NCBI GenBank assembly: GCA_024867545.1
Contig: JANFNE010000017.1
Span: 149,001-213,000, forward strand
DNA length: 64,000 nt
Source: Phytopythium helicoides
Lineage: Eukaryota > Oomycota > Peronosporomycetes > Pythiales > Pythiaceae
Direction of reading: 5' to 3'
The notes beneath the pieces were generated by a model, which made no database searches, had not been told where the DNA came from, and saw nothing but the letters and a program-made list of their open reading frames with translations. This document shows positions 1-11,725 of this stretch, in pieces. The translations under genes and the position numbers were made by a program. Positions within the stretch are counted from its first letter, which is position 1. Each line of letters begins with the position of its first letter.

Positions 1-266
1 TCGCTGAGATCAAGGTGACGAAGCTGTGGGAAATGTGCACTTAAAAATTCAAGCTCGCGCGTTACGTCTGAGAGTTGCTTTCCCCGCAGCGTCACACGCT
101 CAGCGCCAGGATCAAGCTCGAGCAGGACCTGAAGGTCATCAAGAGCGGATGCTTCAAGATCTCCCAGGAGGGGGAGGCGAAGGTGATGCCGCTGGAGTGG
201 CTAAGTATTCTCTTGGGCTGCCTTGGTCACAAAAGTTGTCATCGGAACCTGGAGACTCCGCCATAA
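1..266 (+). CDS. 3' end of an unidentified gene (partial)
   Basis: The window opens inside a coding exon (1-14) that can be spliced through a 75-nt GT..AG intron (15-89, with a pyrimidine-rich tttccccgcag acceptor) into an exon at 90-266 ending in TAA. The joined frame stays open and reads as a charged peptide (KLEQDLKVIKSG, then EGEAKVMPLEW). I recognise no domain, and the 5' part lies outside the window. The call rests only on the credible splice sites and open frame. It could equally be non-coding. Confidence 0.35.
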
Positions 267-536
267 TGCACGAATTCGAGACTGCGCTGTCGATGTGAGT
301 CGGTTATGTAGACTCAAAATAGGTGTGAGTATCATCAGATCAAGAGGAGCAGTCAAAAGGAGCAGGATCGCCAAGAGATTGTGGCATGTTATGGATTGTC
401 AATGCTGCTTGTATTCCGGCTCAGCTCCGGTGTCTTTTACGCACATACCGCATCTACTACGAGATGAACTTGTACAAAGGAATGCACGCAATCACCTCAG
501 CCGAGGTCGGCTGTAAGAAAACGAAAAAAAATCCGT

Positions 537-1923
537 CTACAGCACCGTGATGTTGTCGGTGGGAGTCACGAGACCGTCACCCGTCGCGTAGATGGACATC
601 TTGCCCTCGCTCTCATCAAGCTCCTGCTTCTTCTTGCGGACGGTAACCACAGCAGCAACCGCGGCGACCGCGGCAACGGCACCAGCTCCAAGAACAATGC
701 CAGCTGTTCCATTTGATGACGAGTCGTCCGAAGCCTGCGTGTTAGCCTTCGCAGTGTCGTCATTGTTTGTGTTGGACGCAGTGTTGGGAGTGGGAGCACT
801 CTGCGGGGACGCAGCCGTTGCCGGCGCCGATGTCGTCGCGCGCGGAGCCGAAGTCTTGATCTTGTAGTCATCCTCATCATCAGCATCGTTGCCGACCTCG
901 TCATCCTCATCCTCATCGTCGTAGCTGTCGTCGCTAGAAGTAGAGGCTGATGAGTTAGTGCTGGTCACCTCATACGTGTCCGAGCCGCTGCTCGAGGCGA
1001 CAGATGCCGACGAGTCGTACGAGCTCGTCTGCTCCGGCGTAGGCTCGGGAGTGGACGTGGGAGTAGGCGTCGGTGTCGGAGTTTCCGTGGGCTCCTCCGT
1101 CGTCGGCTCAGGCGTAGGCGTCGGCGTCGGCGTCGGGGTGGGTGTCGGCGACGGCGTGGGCGACGGAGTTGGTGACGGAGTTGGGGAGGGGGTAGGCGAC
1201 GGCGTGGGCGAAGGAGTGGGCGACGGCGTGGGAGCCGCAGTCGACGGCGCCGGCGTGGAGCCGCCGCTTCCACCAGGGCAGAACGTGATCGTGACAGGGG
1301 CCGAGTCGGGGCACGCGTGCGTCTTGTCGTCATCCTTGGGGAACTGGTAGGCGTCCGCGCAGCCGTCCGCCATGCACGTGACGGTGGCGCAGCCCTGTGG
1401 CGCGATCTGCATGGGCGTGTTGAATCCCACGCCACCCGTCAGCTTCTTGCACGAGTCGATGTCGGGGCAGTACTCGGGCTGTTCATTTAGAGAGTCCGTG
1501 AGCATGCGGATCGGGATCGGACGGGAGCCGATGCGGACAGCGAGACGACATGCAACTTACGCCCGAGAGTGGTCCCGTGGGGATGATACTGATGTCATAC
1601 CAGGTCTTGCCGCCCGTGATGGAGAACTCGGCCACTGTTCATCGCCACCACAACGCGTGTCAGTCTCGATTCCCCACCAACGCACTAGTCCAATTGCAGA
1701 ACGCACGGGTGGCCTGGGGGCTGACGCCGTTGCGGAACATGCCGAGGTAGCCGTTGCCCAGCGTGCGCGAGGTGGACGCTCCTGGCGCGAGCGGCTCGAT
1801 GACCGAGTTATCATAGAGCTGCACGGTCTCGGAGCACTGGTTGAGGATCGTCACCTCGACGGCCGAGGCCACCGAGGCGAGCAGCGCCGGCAGCACCAGC
1901 AGCGAGGGGCGGAGTACTTGCAT
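537..1923 (-). CDS. Thaumatin-like, mucin-stalked type I membrane protein (TLP-TM copy 1)
   Basis: Three exons (1923-1707, 1634-1561, 1478-537; introns of 72 and 82 nt) give about 410 aa. Residues 1-22 form a signal peptide. Residues ~23-145 form a reduced thaumatin-like domain with the family hallmarks [34 protein letters not shown] and V.FCPGG. A Pro/Thr/Ser stalk follows, mostly TPSP and TPTP repeats, then a Ser-rich and strongly acidic stretch (DDEDEDDE). One transmembrane helix lies at ~354-376, then a RKKKQELDE stop-transfer and a short tail ending TVL. Thaumatin-like proteins bind or hydrolyse beta-1,3-glucan. The anchored, mucin-like layout resembles yeast Wsc/Mid2 wall sensors, which is my inference. 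Two paralogues lie at 9020-10211 and 11726-13152. This copy has an extra second intron that they lack. Confidence 0.85.
1045..1245 (-). repeat. TPSP/TPTP-coding minisatellite in TLP-TM copy 1
   Basis: Six-base and twelve-base units (gtgggcgacg, gtaggcgtcg and variants) encode a run of Thr-Pro-Ser-Pro and Thr-Pro-Thr-Pro repeats in the extracellular stalk. The repeat keeps frame, so length changes would shorten or lengthen the stalk without breaking the protein. The antisense strand is also open through this repeat, which creates a spurious Val/Gly-rich frame. Confidence 0.8.
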
Positions 1924-2893
1924 GGCGTCAGGCTCGAGCTCGAGGCGGAGACGGCAGGCAAGTCGGAAAGTGGCGAGCGACGTCGCAGAGGGAGCGATCG
2001 GACGCCGAACAACAACCGAGCGGATCGTTGGACGCGCGCAATGCCGGACGCGCATGGGGGATGGGCCATGGCTCGTACAGCAAAGCGCGAGCAGCTACGA
2101 TCCTGCATGAACGCATGAAGTTGTATATTCATTATATCTTTTTGTGGTTCTAGTGTTGATTTTGTGCTTTCAAAATAAATAGTACCTAGGTTTTTGGTGG
2201 ACGCCTGATGATGCTATACGGAGGCACGACGCGCGACCGACGACTCGCCGCGTCAGACGTTTCGAGCCCCAATCACGTGGGGAGGGAAGAAAAATCCTCT
2301 CGGCCGCTCGGAACAGCTACAGTTCACGAGGCTTTGGGGCGTGTGGGCTTGTCGGTGTTCGGCATAGAGACGCAGTCAGCGGTCGAGGCCGAGGAGACGC
2401 AGGCTCGGGCGTCGGTCGCGCCGGCAGCAGCATTGCTCTATGGATGCCGTTGATTCAGGATGCATTGCAGGCTGCTTCAAGATGAGCGGGAGGATTTCTA
2501 ACAGCAATCAGTTCAAAGCAAGCAAAAGACCGGAAATCACTGATATAACGCAACAAGTCAGCACTGAACTGGCTCACAGCAGGCGAAAACTGAAGCACAA
2601 GGCCTCTTTTCTGCTCGACGTGCGTCAGTTCGACATGTGAACTGTCCATTTGTGTGGCCTACACCAATCAAGATGTCGCAATGCCACCAGCAAAGCACTT
2701 CAACATCGACTTGCACGTTTACCGAGCTTTGCTGCACGTCCATTTTCATTTTGCAGCTCGTCATGGCGACAACAGCTCACAGCAAAATATTGGAGCACTG
2801 GTCCTGACCGAACTGAGGACAGAAACCAGCAAGAGACAATTATGATACACTCGCATACCTACGCGGCGCCACCTTCCTCCTTTTTTCCAGCAC
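1924..2893. other. Intergenic: upstream of TLP-TM copy 1, downstream of the PIP-kinase gene
   Basis: About 970 bases. It should hold the promoter and 5' UTR of the minus-strand TLP gene and the 3' UTR of the minus-strand kinase gene. Base composition falls from GC-rich near 1950-2100 to more AT-rich after 2120. Open frames here are short, start with non-ATG codons or overlap one another, and show no recognisable domain. I see no RNA gene or mobile element. Confidence 0.6.
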
Positions 2894-5800
2894 CTACACG
2901 ATCTCGCCGATCACACTCAGCTCGTCGTCACTCGCAACTCCATCGTCTTCGTCGCAGATCTCTTCGGTGTCGCCGTCGTCTTCGTCCAGTTCTTCGGGAA
3001 GCTCCTCCGGAGGTGGGCCACCAATCAGCAGTTGAGCCACACGTGCCTGGAAGCGACGGCAGTACCAACGCGGGGCAACGGCCGAGATCCCGCGAGCCGA
3101 CTTCCCGATCAGCACCTTGCCGGCGCGCTCGAGCTTCTTCTCCCAATCCCACTCCTGGAGAATGTCAATGACGCCAACAAAGTACACCTCGGTCTTGCCG
3201 TCAGGACCGGGCTCACCAACAAGCGGAGCAAGGTTCCAACCCGCTTGGGTGTCTCCTTTGATGCCAGTCTCGAAGCTCGGACGACCGGTCTCGTTCTCAA
3301 AGCGGCAGGAGTGAACGCCGATGAGCAGCGAGTAATCCATGATCCCCATCGACTTGAGGAACGCGCTGTCAGCTGCAAGCTGCTCCACTAGAGCCTGCCG
3401 AGTCGGCTCGGACAGTCGTAGCTCTCGAGCAAAGTCCAAGTCTTTCAGCACTGTGTCGGGGACATGTCGGTGGCGCTGGCGAAGCAAGAATGCGTCACTG
3501 CGGCTCATTGCCTGACGACCGTCTAGTTCACCGACTGTAAATAGTGCGTGGCAGTCGGCGCATTCTACACGCTCCCCAGTTTGCGGTCGCCGCGCACGAC
3601 GATCGATCCATGAACCCTTAACGTCATACTTCTCACTGACCGTCGGGCAATGGCGTGCGCTGTGGAGCACATTTGCCATCACGACAAAGTAGAAGTTTCG
3701 TCCATACAAACGCAGACGGTGGCAACCGAATACGCGGATGAGGCGCGACGCTGGATTTGCTGTGATGAATGCAGCATAGGCAGGGGCCATGCGAACAAGT
3801 GCGCGACACTCCTTGGCCCGCATGCTCTTGACGATGAATGAGTTGTCACCGGTAAAGAACATGAACGCCCCGCTCGATCCGGCACTCACGCGTTCCTTCG
3901 CCGTTGAGCGAAAGCTTGCCAGATAAGTCGCGTCGGACAAGCCAAAAGACTCTCGTACTTCGCGGAAAGCACGAGGTGCAAAGTCCATGAAGAGTTTTGG
4001 CTTGGGCTCCGTGTCCAACAGAGATATCGACAGGGATGACCCGCTCCGCAACTCGCGATTCGTCAGCGACTGTCGCCGACTGGAGAACAGAACAGAGCGT
4101 CGGCTTGATAGCCCGGTTGCCAACGGATCCGTCGGATACGCCGGAGGTACTTGTTCATCTGTTGTGACAGTGACGTTGACAACAGGCGTCGAACCGTGGC
4201 TTTGGAGTTCAATCTCAGACTCGAACAGCTCGAAAGGCACTTGCGAAACAGGGTATATGGAGTAACGCTGCTGTCGAGTCTCTACTTCACGGAGACTGCG
4301 TAGCTGGCCTTGGTCACTTGCTGCGCGGACCCGAGACGCAACGCGTTCATGATCACGGAGGCAAAATGCCCTTGGCGAATGCTGAACGTGGAGGGCCTGC
4401 ACGTCCTCTAATGTCGGGTTGTTCGAGAAAGTGGAGTCACGACCAGCTCCAACGAGCAACTGTTGCACCGAGGCTGATGCTTCTAGATCTCGTGCACGCT
4501 GGGCTGCGCGGAGGATGGACTTTGTGATGCCGCAAACTGTGTAATAAATGATCTCGCGTTGTAGAGTCTCGTTGTTCTGGGATGCCCACGAAGAATCTGG
4601 CGATGGAGAGGACGAAACGGAGGACTCTGAACCTGAAGACGAAGAGGATGATACCGAGGCAACCTCCTCTCGAGTCTCTGGGATAACACCACCACTCGGA
4701 GGTGCAGTTGTTGTGAGGGACGTTCGCACTTGTTCATTACACACGCCAGAACATACTGTGGCGACTCGGCTACTATTGTCGAGATCCTGGATATTCACAG
4801 TGCAGTCTTCGTGCCCGATACTGCTGAATGGGCTCGATGAGCCTCGCTCTCGGCCAAATAAAATATGTGTAATCCATTCGGAGACTCTTTTGTGCAGTTT
4901 GTGCAGCACGCTGGTGTTCTTGTCACGCTTGTTAACGGCAATCCAGACAACCATTGTGAAAAATCCCTTGGCTGCAAGTGAGTAGTGAAATGCAGCGCTG
5001 ACACCATCAATGCCGCTGTAGCGTCCGCTTCCATCAACATCTTGCGCAGGCAAATGGTTGAGAGAATCCGAGTTCGACCTGTAAGCGAAGAATGCAACCA
5101 ACACTGCCAGCCACGTCGCGTTGAGCGTGTGTACGTACACGGTCATGCGCTTCATCATTCGTCGCCGCGCTTTCAAGGCGATCACAGTACCGCTGTTCGA
5201 GCGCCACCAGCCCACCACAAGGATCCCTTGTGCTGCAACCACGAGAAGCACGACCACGAGAAAGAGGGCACCCCAGTATGCCATATTGAGCCGCTGCCAA
5301 TCATTCACAACCCGGCCACGACTTGTGTTGGAAGAAAAGTGAGGTAGCATCGGCAGCACAAGCGCGACGGCGCGGCACAGCTCTGTCTTCGTCATGGAAT
5401 ACGCTGACTGCGACTGGCTTGAGTAGAGCACTGAAGGAACGATGATTGCGAGCAGAACCGAGCAACTCCACACCGCAAGGTGATACACCCGCAGTTGAGA
5501 GCGGTAGTTGGCGAATGGGTTCGAGACCGACACAAACAGGTGCACGATAGCAGCGCCAAACCACCCGACGCTCGCCAGTAGCAGGAACATCTCCAGCGCG
5601 ACGGACACGCTGCACGAAGAGAAGCTCACGGGTCGGCACGTTATGGATGAGCCATCAACTTCGCAGTAGCGAAACACGTGCACGAGCGCCACGAGTGCCA
5701 ACCCAAGCTCACACACGGCGACGTGAACGAGGAGCTGGTTTGGATACCGGCAGTCCGATACATCAACAGACCGCCTAGAGGAAGATTGCATAGCCTGCAT

Positions 5801-6254
5801 GGCCGACTCTCGCGCAGACGCTCTTGAAGTCTGGCGGGAGACGTGCGATATGCACACGTACAGCGCCGACACGACGCTCAACAGCGAGCCAATGACCGCC
5901 GGAGCCAGGGGTTGCAGGTGTGCAGGCAGCGCGAACGCGAGCGCGAAGAGCATGAGATAGAGCGCAAGTGCGGCCGTCCACCACGTGAGCTTGCGTGCAA
6001 TGCGCCTTCTGCGTCTGCTGGAGATGGATGCCCAGTGTCGTTCTCCACGCACCTCGCTGACAGTCAAGTCCGTCGGTGTCCTTGTCCTTGTCTCCGTCGA
6101 TCGAGGAGGTCGGGAGGTGGATCACGAGGCTCCCCGACGTCCTCCTGTAGTGGTTCTGCGACGCAGGCGAGTGCGAGGCTGGCGACGCGACTGGTATCGA
6201 CGCCGACAGGCGCGAGGCTCCTAGCAGCGGCACCGTGGAGGTCGTGACGGTCAT
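2894..6254 (-). CDS. GPCR-PIPK: seven-transmembrane phosphatidylinositol phosphate kinase
   Basis: One long exon encodes about 1050 aa. The N-terminal ~380 residues hold seven or eight hydrophobic helices (e.g. LTWWTAALALYLMLFALAF, then a helix starting LAPAVIGSLL). A Ser-rich cytosolic linker follows, then a C-terminal PIP5-kinase domain with SGAFMFFTGDNSFIVKSM (ATP-binding Lys), YDVKGS, MGIMDYSLLIGVH, VIDILQEWD and a typical PAPK end (RWYCRRF). This is the GPCR-PIPK class described in Phytophthora, where members affect development, chemotaxis and virulence. It would act at the plasma or an internal membrane. The 5' end is unresolved: the main frame opens at a TTG at 6067 just before the first helix. 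An ATG-started frame at 6254 (MTVTTSTVPLLG...) probably supplies the N-terminus through a small intron in 6060-6230, but I could not fix its splice sites. Confidence 0.9.
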
Positions 6255-7400
6255 CACCTTGCGGCGTCGAGGCGGTGCTGGCGCTCACCGCGCCGCCCAG
6301 GATGGCCGAGAGCGCGTGCGAGTGGCTGCGCGAGCGTCCGCATCCGTCAGGCGACGGCGGGGACGCCGAGGCCACCTGGCGACGCGGCCGCGCGGTAGTC
6401 GCCGTCCGATGTCCATGCTGGCGCGGCGCTCGCTTCCAGCGGCCGGCGAGCGGCGCGACCAGCGCGCGGGAGAGGCCGCCGAGCGCTCAGCGAGCGCGCG
6501 ATGCGGTTGTGAGCCGTCCCCAGCGCATGCGATGGGGCTCGGCGTGGGAAGCGGGGGCCGGCCGGAACGCGAGCGGAAGGGCGCGCGTCGCGGATAAATA
6601 TACAGAGTGCGCCGTCGCGTGGCGAGCGGATCGAGCGCCACGAGGGTCACGAACTGGCCGCCTGCGCGCCGCGGGCCATGGGCGACGCACCCTCGTGGGT
6701 GCGGCATGCGCCGGTTCGCGGCTCTCTCCCCCCTCCATGGTGGCGATGATTTCTTTCCGTGTGTCTGAGTTGGCTCGCCTCCCGCTTAAGTATCGATATA
6801 CGCGGTTTTGATTGGGTGAAATGGAAGATCCGAGCGCGCGGATTGGAGGATAATGGAGATGGTTGCCCTTGCACCTCGTCAGGGTGGCGCTACTTGACGC
6901 CATGGCGCGATCGGCTGGAGATGAGGCTCACGGATCGCCCGAAACGCGCGCGGGTGGAGATTCAGACGCGGCGGGCTTGGAAGAGTCGAAGGACGAGAGC
7001 GACGTCTGCGCCACGCGGCCAGCGCGAGCGTCGCAGCCTCTTCCGGCGCTCAGGAAGGCCCAAAACGGCCAGGAAGGCGCGCGTCGACGGTGGATCGGGT
7101 GCGAGCCACGACGTGCGCATGTCATGCGTCGGAAACCGCCGCGTAGCTGAAGCTGAAGCCGCGGTTTCACAGTACTCGAAGGGCGCCAAGCAGCCAGGTC
7201 TGGCGTTCAGCGCGTCCCGCTTAGGTGTTAGCTACGCGCTGATATGGGGCCGGTCGGCGCTACGCTACGCTACGCAACACGTGAGGCGGCGAGGCGCTCG
7301 AGCAGCGGCGCGTCGTCCTCGAACTCCACCGGCGGCCTGGCCAGCAGCTCCAGCACGAGGTCAGCGGTCAATTGGCGCCGCCCAGCGAACAGCCAGAGAG
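6255..7400. other. Intergenic, GC-rich
   Basis: About 1.15 kb between the 5' end of the kinase gene and the 3' end of the LRR gene, both on the minus strand. It is very GC-rich and open in several frames on both strands at once, as high GC predicts. None of these frames shows a domain, signal peptide or hydrophobic pattern. Part of it is presumably promoter and 5' UTR of the kinase gene. Confidence 0.6.
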
Positions 7401-8626
7401 CTACGAGACGCACAGGAAGTCGACGAACTCGTGCGAGGGCATGTGCTTGGCGGCCACGGCGCGCCGGGAAGCACTCTCCTCGCCGTGCATGGCGCGCGCC
7501 TTGACCTTCTCCTTGGCGGTCGCCAGCTCGCCGTCGAGCACGCGCAGCTGTCGCAGTCGTCTCAATACGCGAGCGCGGAAGAAGACGGCGCCTTCGGCCA
7601 CCGGACTACCTTGCAGCGTGAGCTCGCCCAGCAGTGGCAGGTCCATCAGCGGGTTAAGCTCGTTCACGTCCTCCACGCCGCTACGAGCGAGATGCAGCCG
7701 CTGCAGCGACCGGCAGTCCTGGTGAAGACACCAGGGTGATGAATACCAAGCAGTGATGAAGCGATGAAGAGCGTTAGATCTACCTGCAGCTGGTCGAGGC
7801 GAGCGAGCGGGTTGTCGGACAGATCCAAGTGCTGCAGCCGCGGCAGCTCCGCAACGCCGTCGATGCTCGAGATGGCGTTGTGGGATAGTAGAAGCGTGTG
7901 AAGCGCAGGCAAAGGCTGCTCGAATCGGCTGTCCTCGTCCGCGTTGGAACTGGAATCCGACTCGATGAGACCCCGCGTTGACGACAGCTTGTTGTACGAA
8001 AGATCGAGCACCCGCAGGAAACGCAGATGCGCAACGCCGACCACCCTGGTGATCTCGTTCCGTGCCAGCCTCAGCTCGAGCAGGAACGGGTGCGAGTCAG
8101 CGAGCGACTGTGGGAGCTGTGTGATTCGGTTGCCAGAGAGATCGGCGTGCCGCAGCAGCGAACCAATCCACCTCTCGCCACCTGACCAGGCTCGCTCTCG
8201 CGTGCACTTAGGCACTTCGTACTCTAAGACACGCTGTCAGATTGTAGCAGCGGGGTGCGAGGAACAGTGGTATGACGTACCGAGCACCTGGGTGAGCTCG
8301 TTGTCAGAGGCGTCGAGGGAGAGCAGGACAGGCAAGTGCTGCAGCGCATCAAGCGAGCGAAGGCGATTTTGGCTGCAAACGACGTGCTGTTCCAAGGTCG
8401 AGAACGAGTGAGTCGTTGAGGCTTCCACCTCCCGAAAACACCAAGCGAACTCAACCTGGACGTGCGGGAACCCGCGGATGGCGTCAAGGTCCGACAGCGA
8501 GAGTTGTGAGAGCGTGGCCGTCGTGAACACGTGAGCCTGAGAGAACGGATCGAGTCCGAGCTCACCAAGTCCAGCGCTGACCATTTCGCGGGACAAAGAG
8601 ATGCCATCGATGGTCTCCGAGTCCAT
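7401..8626 (-). CDS. Leucine-rich repeat protein
   Basis: Three exons (8626-8281, 8181-7784, 7718-7401) with introns of 99 and 65 nt keep frame and give 353 aa. After ~75 residues of non-repeat sequence come about seven leucine-rich repeats of the short SDS22-like/intracellular type (LDASDNELTQV, LSGNRITQLP, LDLSYNKLSS, LLLSHNAISSIDGV, LDLSDNPLARLDQL, LHLARSGVEDV). A Lys/Arg/Ala-rich C-terminal region follows. There is no signal peptide or transmembrane helix, so it is a cytosolic or flagellar scaffold of unknown partner. The start is the first ATG in frame (8626). Resemblance is to generic LRRC proteins, so no symbol is given. Confidence 0.85.
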
Positions 8627-9019
8627 CGTGGCGCTGAGGAACAGGCAGTGGAGCTGCGGGATTGCGAAGCTGGTGAGAAGACGCGACTGTTTGATTGTGA
8701 CGCCACCTCCATGCAAAGAACACACGATCAAGAGGCAAGGGCGAATGAAGGAAAGAAGGGAGGCGTCTCGTTCAACTGATAAAGAAGACTCATAAGACAC
8801 AACGCAGAGGAGCCAACGGGATTGAGCAGCCACGGACGCTCGCGCAGGCGCGAGCTGTCGGGTGCGGACACAGCGACAAAACTTGACAAAGTCACAGGAA
8901 CTGCGGCTCGTCGTCTACAGAACGGGGCGGGTGGCCCCGGCTCCTCTCTGTCGGACGCATGTCGAAGCGCGCTCGTAGTGTTAGGGAACGCGCCGCGCTT
9001 CGCCTCGTGATAAACCTGC
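8627..9019. other. Intergenic
   Basis: About 390 bases between the 5' end of the LRR gene and the 3' end of TLP-TM copy 2 (both minus strand). I see no feature beyond the presumed promoter and 3' UTR. Confidence 0.6.
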
Positions 9020-10211
9020 TTACAGCACGGCCGAGCCGCCCGGCGTGGACATGAGCACCGACACCTCGCGCGACGTGTGCGTGTGCGGGCCGACGGGGCT
9101 CTTGGCCTCGTTGTCGAGCGCCTTCTTCTTCTGACGGACGGCGTAGATGAAGCCACCGGCGGCGATGCCGACAACGGCAATACCCGAGGCGAAGACGAGG
9201 CCGAACGTCGAGCTGCTGCTGTTGGACGACTGCGTGTTGATCTCAACAGCGCCGCTGTCCGAGTCGCTGGTGGCGTCATCCGTCGTGGTGGTGGAGGTAC
9301 CTGTGGTCTCGGTCGTGGTGGTCGAGTCCGTGTTGGCCGCCTTGGTCACACCGGCGTCACCATCGCCGTTGTTGCTGGCGCTGGCGCTAGCGGCGTCCGT
9401 GCTGCCGGCGGTCGAGTTGCTGAGGGAGAAGCCGCCACTGTCCGCATCGCCCTGGACATCGTCGCTCGAGCCCTCCTCCGAGTCGCTGGCGCTGCCTGAG
9501 GTGGGGGTCGGCGTGGGCGTGGGCGTGGAGGTCGGCGTCGGGGTCGGCGTGGGGGTGGGAGTAGGTGTGGGCGTTGGCGTCGGCGTGGGTGTCGGCGTCG
9601 GCGTCGACGTGGTGGAGCTGCTGCCGCCGCTGCCGCCAGGACAGAACGTCACCAGGAAGCTCGTCCCCGCCGGACAAGTGTGCGTGTTGTCGTCATCCGA
9701 CGGGTACTGGTACGCCTCGTCACATCCATCCGCCATGCACGTGACGGTCTCGCAGTTGGTCGAGTCGGTGTTGCTCTGGGGGGCAATCTGGAGCGCCGTG
9801 TTGAAGCCAGTCTTGCCCGTCTGCGACTGGCAAGCCGAGAGCGACGTGCAGCTCCCCGAGTCAGGCGGGATGATGCTGAGGTCGTACCATGGCGTGCCGT
9901 CCGAGTCGACTGAGAACTCAGCCACTGCAAATCCACGCACATCCAGTCAGTCTCGTCCGCACCATCCAACCCTGCAGAACCCAATGAGCCAACTCACGCG
10001 TGGCCTCGTCGCTGGCGCCGTTGCGGAACATGCCGACGAATCCATTGGCGAGCGTGCGCGTCGTGGTGGCGCCGGCCGCCATGGTGGTCGTGGCCGAGTT
10101 GTCATACAGCGCGATCGACTCGGAGCAGCTGTTCTGGATGGTCACGCTCACGGACGCGTCGGCGCCTGCGAGCAGCGCCGCGAGCGCCAGCAGCACGGGC
10201 GAGCGCAGCAT
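9020..10211 (-). CDS. Thaumatin-like, mucin-stalked type I membrane protein (TLP-TM copy 2)
   Basis: Two exons (10211-9998 and 9924-9020, a 73-nt intron interrupting the Leu codon of LAEFS) give 372 aa. Residues 1-20 are a signal peptide (MLRSPVLLALAALLAGADA). The thaumatin-like domain (~21-145) has paired cysteines, GFNTALQIAP, CMADGCDEAYQYPSDDD and FLVTFCPGG. A TPTP stalk and a Ser/Thr/Asp-rich region follow. One transmembrane helix sits at ~312-334, then RQKKKALDNE and a 35-residue tail with MSTP near its end, finishing AVL. It is very similar to copy 3 (11726-13152) in the first domain. The intron position and phase match copies 1 and 3. Likely role: a cell-surface wall-binding or sensing protein (inference). 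Confidence 0.88.
9500..9612 (-). repeat. TPTP-coding repeat in TLP-TM copy 2
   Basis: A run of six-base units (ggcgtg, ggcgtc, gtgggg) encodes about 18 Thr-Pro pairs in the extracellular stalk. Frame is kept throughout. Confidence 0.8.
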
Positions 10212-11725
10212 TTGGACGCGGAGCAGTGGCGAGCGGAGGAGCTCGGCGCTTCCAGCGGCGGCGAGCGGGATCGGCGACGGCGGCCGATAGCGGGGAAATC
10301 CGGGAGTGCGGTGGCTGGCGGATGGCGGGCGAGCACCGTCGGCGAAAAAAGAACGCGCCGCGACAGATGGCGAGCTGCTGGGAATCTACGGTACAAACAG
10401 CGGCGTGGAGAGCGGCGAGGTGTACGGTTCGCGCCGCGAAAGGATCGGCGGCGCACCTGTACCCGCGGCGAGATCAGGTGGCGGACCGCGCTCAGCGACA
10501 TACTGGAGCCAAGTCTAAAAATACGGACGCGAGCGGCGCTGACTTGATGCTGACGTTCGTGTGTTCGCGCTTGGGATCTGGCCAGAGTCCTACCAATGAA
10601 ATTAACATAGATCAGTGCGACGAGCACGCTTGTGGGCGCTGTAACGGTTGAACCACTGAGATTTGGTTACGAACGCGTATCTCAGACGATCGCGACAATA
10701 CAACGCAGCAAAGGTGTGACCAGGCCACTATGCCTACTTTGACACCAAAGAGGCAAACAGGATCGTCGACTTGGCATTCTATCTAGGAATAGGCATTCTG
10801 TCTGTTCTCTCTCAACACAATGCCTACTTGGCCTGGGTGTGACCATGAGTCTACTGACGAATTGTTATTGCAAACCTCTAAAAAAGAGTGGGTTAAACTA
10901 CTTTATAGAGGTAAGAGTCATCAAATGACGGCGTGATTGGAAAGTGTGACGCGGTGGGTACAATGAACCGTTTGACGACATTGCGGCGCAACGAATGCAG
11001 CCGCAGCAATCAAGCAAAATAGCAGCAGCATGATGAACATGCACAATGCAAGACACTTTCTTGCATGGTGCATGCACAATGTAAGACACTTTCTTGCATG
11101 GTGCATGCTCATCATGCTGTTGCTGTTTTGCTCGGCTGCTACGGCTCCCTTGTGCTTTGACTGCATTCGATTTGACTTGAACCCCAAAGTGGATGCAAAG
11201 CTTAGTCACCAGCCGAGACTAAAGCCGAGCCTCTACGCGTTGCTACCTTTCATTTGTCGCCGCCATTCCGATGTGGAACCAACTAGTCCGACCACAATGC
11301 TGTCAGTTTAGCTTTTCGTTTCCAGTCTTCCGACGTCGCTTGAAGCTGAGACTTTTACACAGCACCGCACGACACCGTTCCAATCGTTGCACTCGTCGCA
11401 ACAGAGCTCACTCACGAATGTCATGGCATGGGATTGGCATAGCGGTGCACTCCGATTGTTTCCTGATGCTTCAGACGCGTCACTTACGTTTGTAACTTCC
11501 TGACTACAGTACTGTATGTCCCTAACGAAGCGTTCGAGACGCACATGGTTCATCACTCAGACGCTTTTATGAGTTCATAAATCGCGGCAGGCGGCGCTGT
11601 AGGCCGGCTTGGTCATGTTTTCGGCGCGTTATGCACAATTCTCTTGGTGTGTCTCTACCATGGAAACCACAAGGGAATAAAGTCACGGAGATCGATACAT
11701 ATTGGCGCTACATCATTCGCTCGTC
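10212..11725. other. Intergenic, holds a fold-back repeat
   Basis: About 1.5 kb between the 5' end of TLP-TM copy 2 and the 3' end of copy 3. GC content drops after ~10640. The only structured element I see is the fold-back repeat at 11013-11132. The words ggtgtgacca and atgcctact recur near 10710-10740 and 10810-10850 in swapped order, suggesting old repeat debris. No credible gene. Confidence 0.6.
11013..11132. repeat. Imperfect inverted repeat enclosing a 33-nt tandem duplication
   Basis: The arm 11013-11044 (agcaaaatagcagcagcatg...) is the near-perfect reverse complement of 11101-11132 over 32 nt. Mismatches are isolated transitions. Between the arms lies a 33-nt unit present twice in direct orientation (11041-11073 and 11074-11106), differing at one base. 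The whole folds into a long hairpin. It has the look of a small fold-back or MITE-type element. I could not find clear target-site duplications. Confidence 0.75.

Noticed and set aside
6759..7739. 326-codon plus-strand frame in the GC-rich gap and the 3' end of the LRR gene
   Set aside because: High GC leaves many frames open here. The peptide is Arg/Ala-rich without a domain and overlaps the real LRR exon antisense.
9147..10547. 466-codon open frame on the plus strand across TLP-TM copy 2
   Set aside because: It is antisense to a well-supported gene. It is open because TP-rich codons on the minus strand read as Val/Gly repeats, and it starts across the true intron.
10690..10870. Terminal inverted repeats of a transposon
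   Set aside because: The shared words (ggtgtgacca, atgcctact) occur in swapped order and short lengths, with no coding remnant or clear target duplication.
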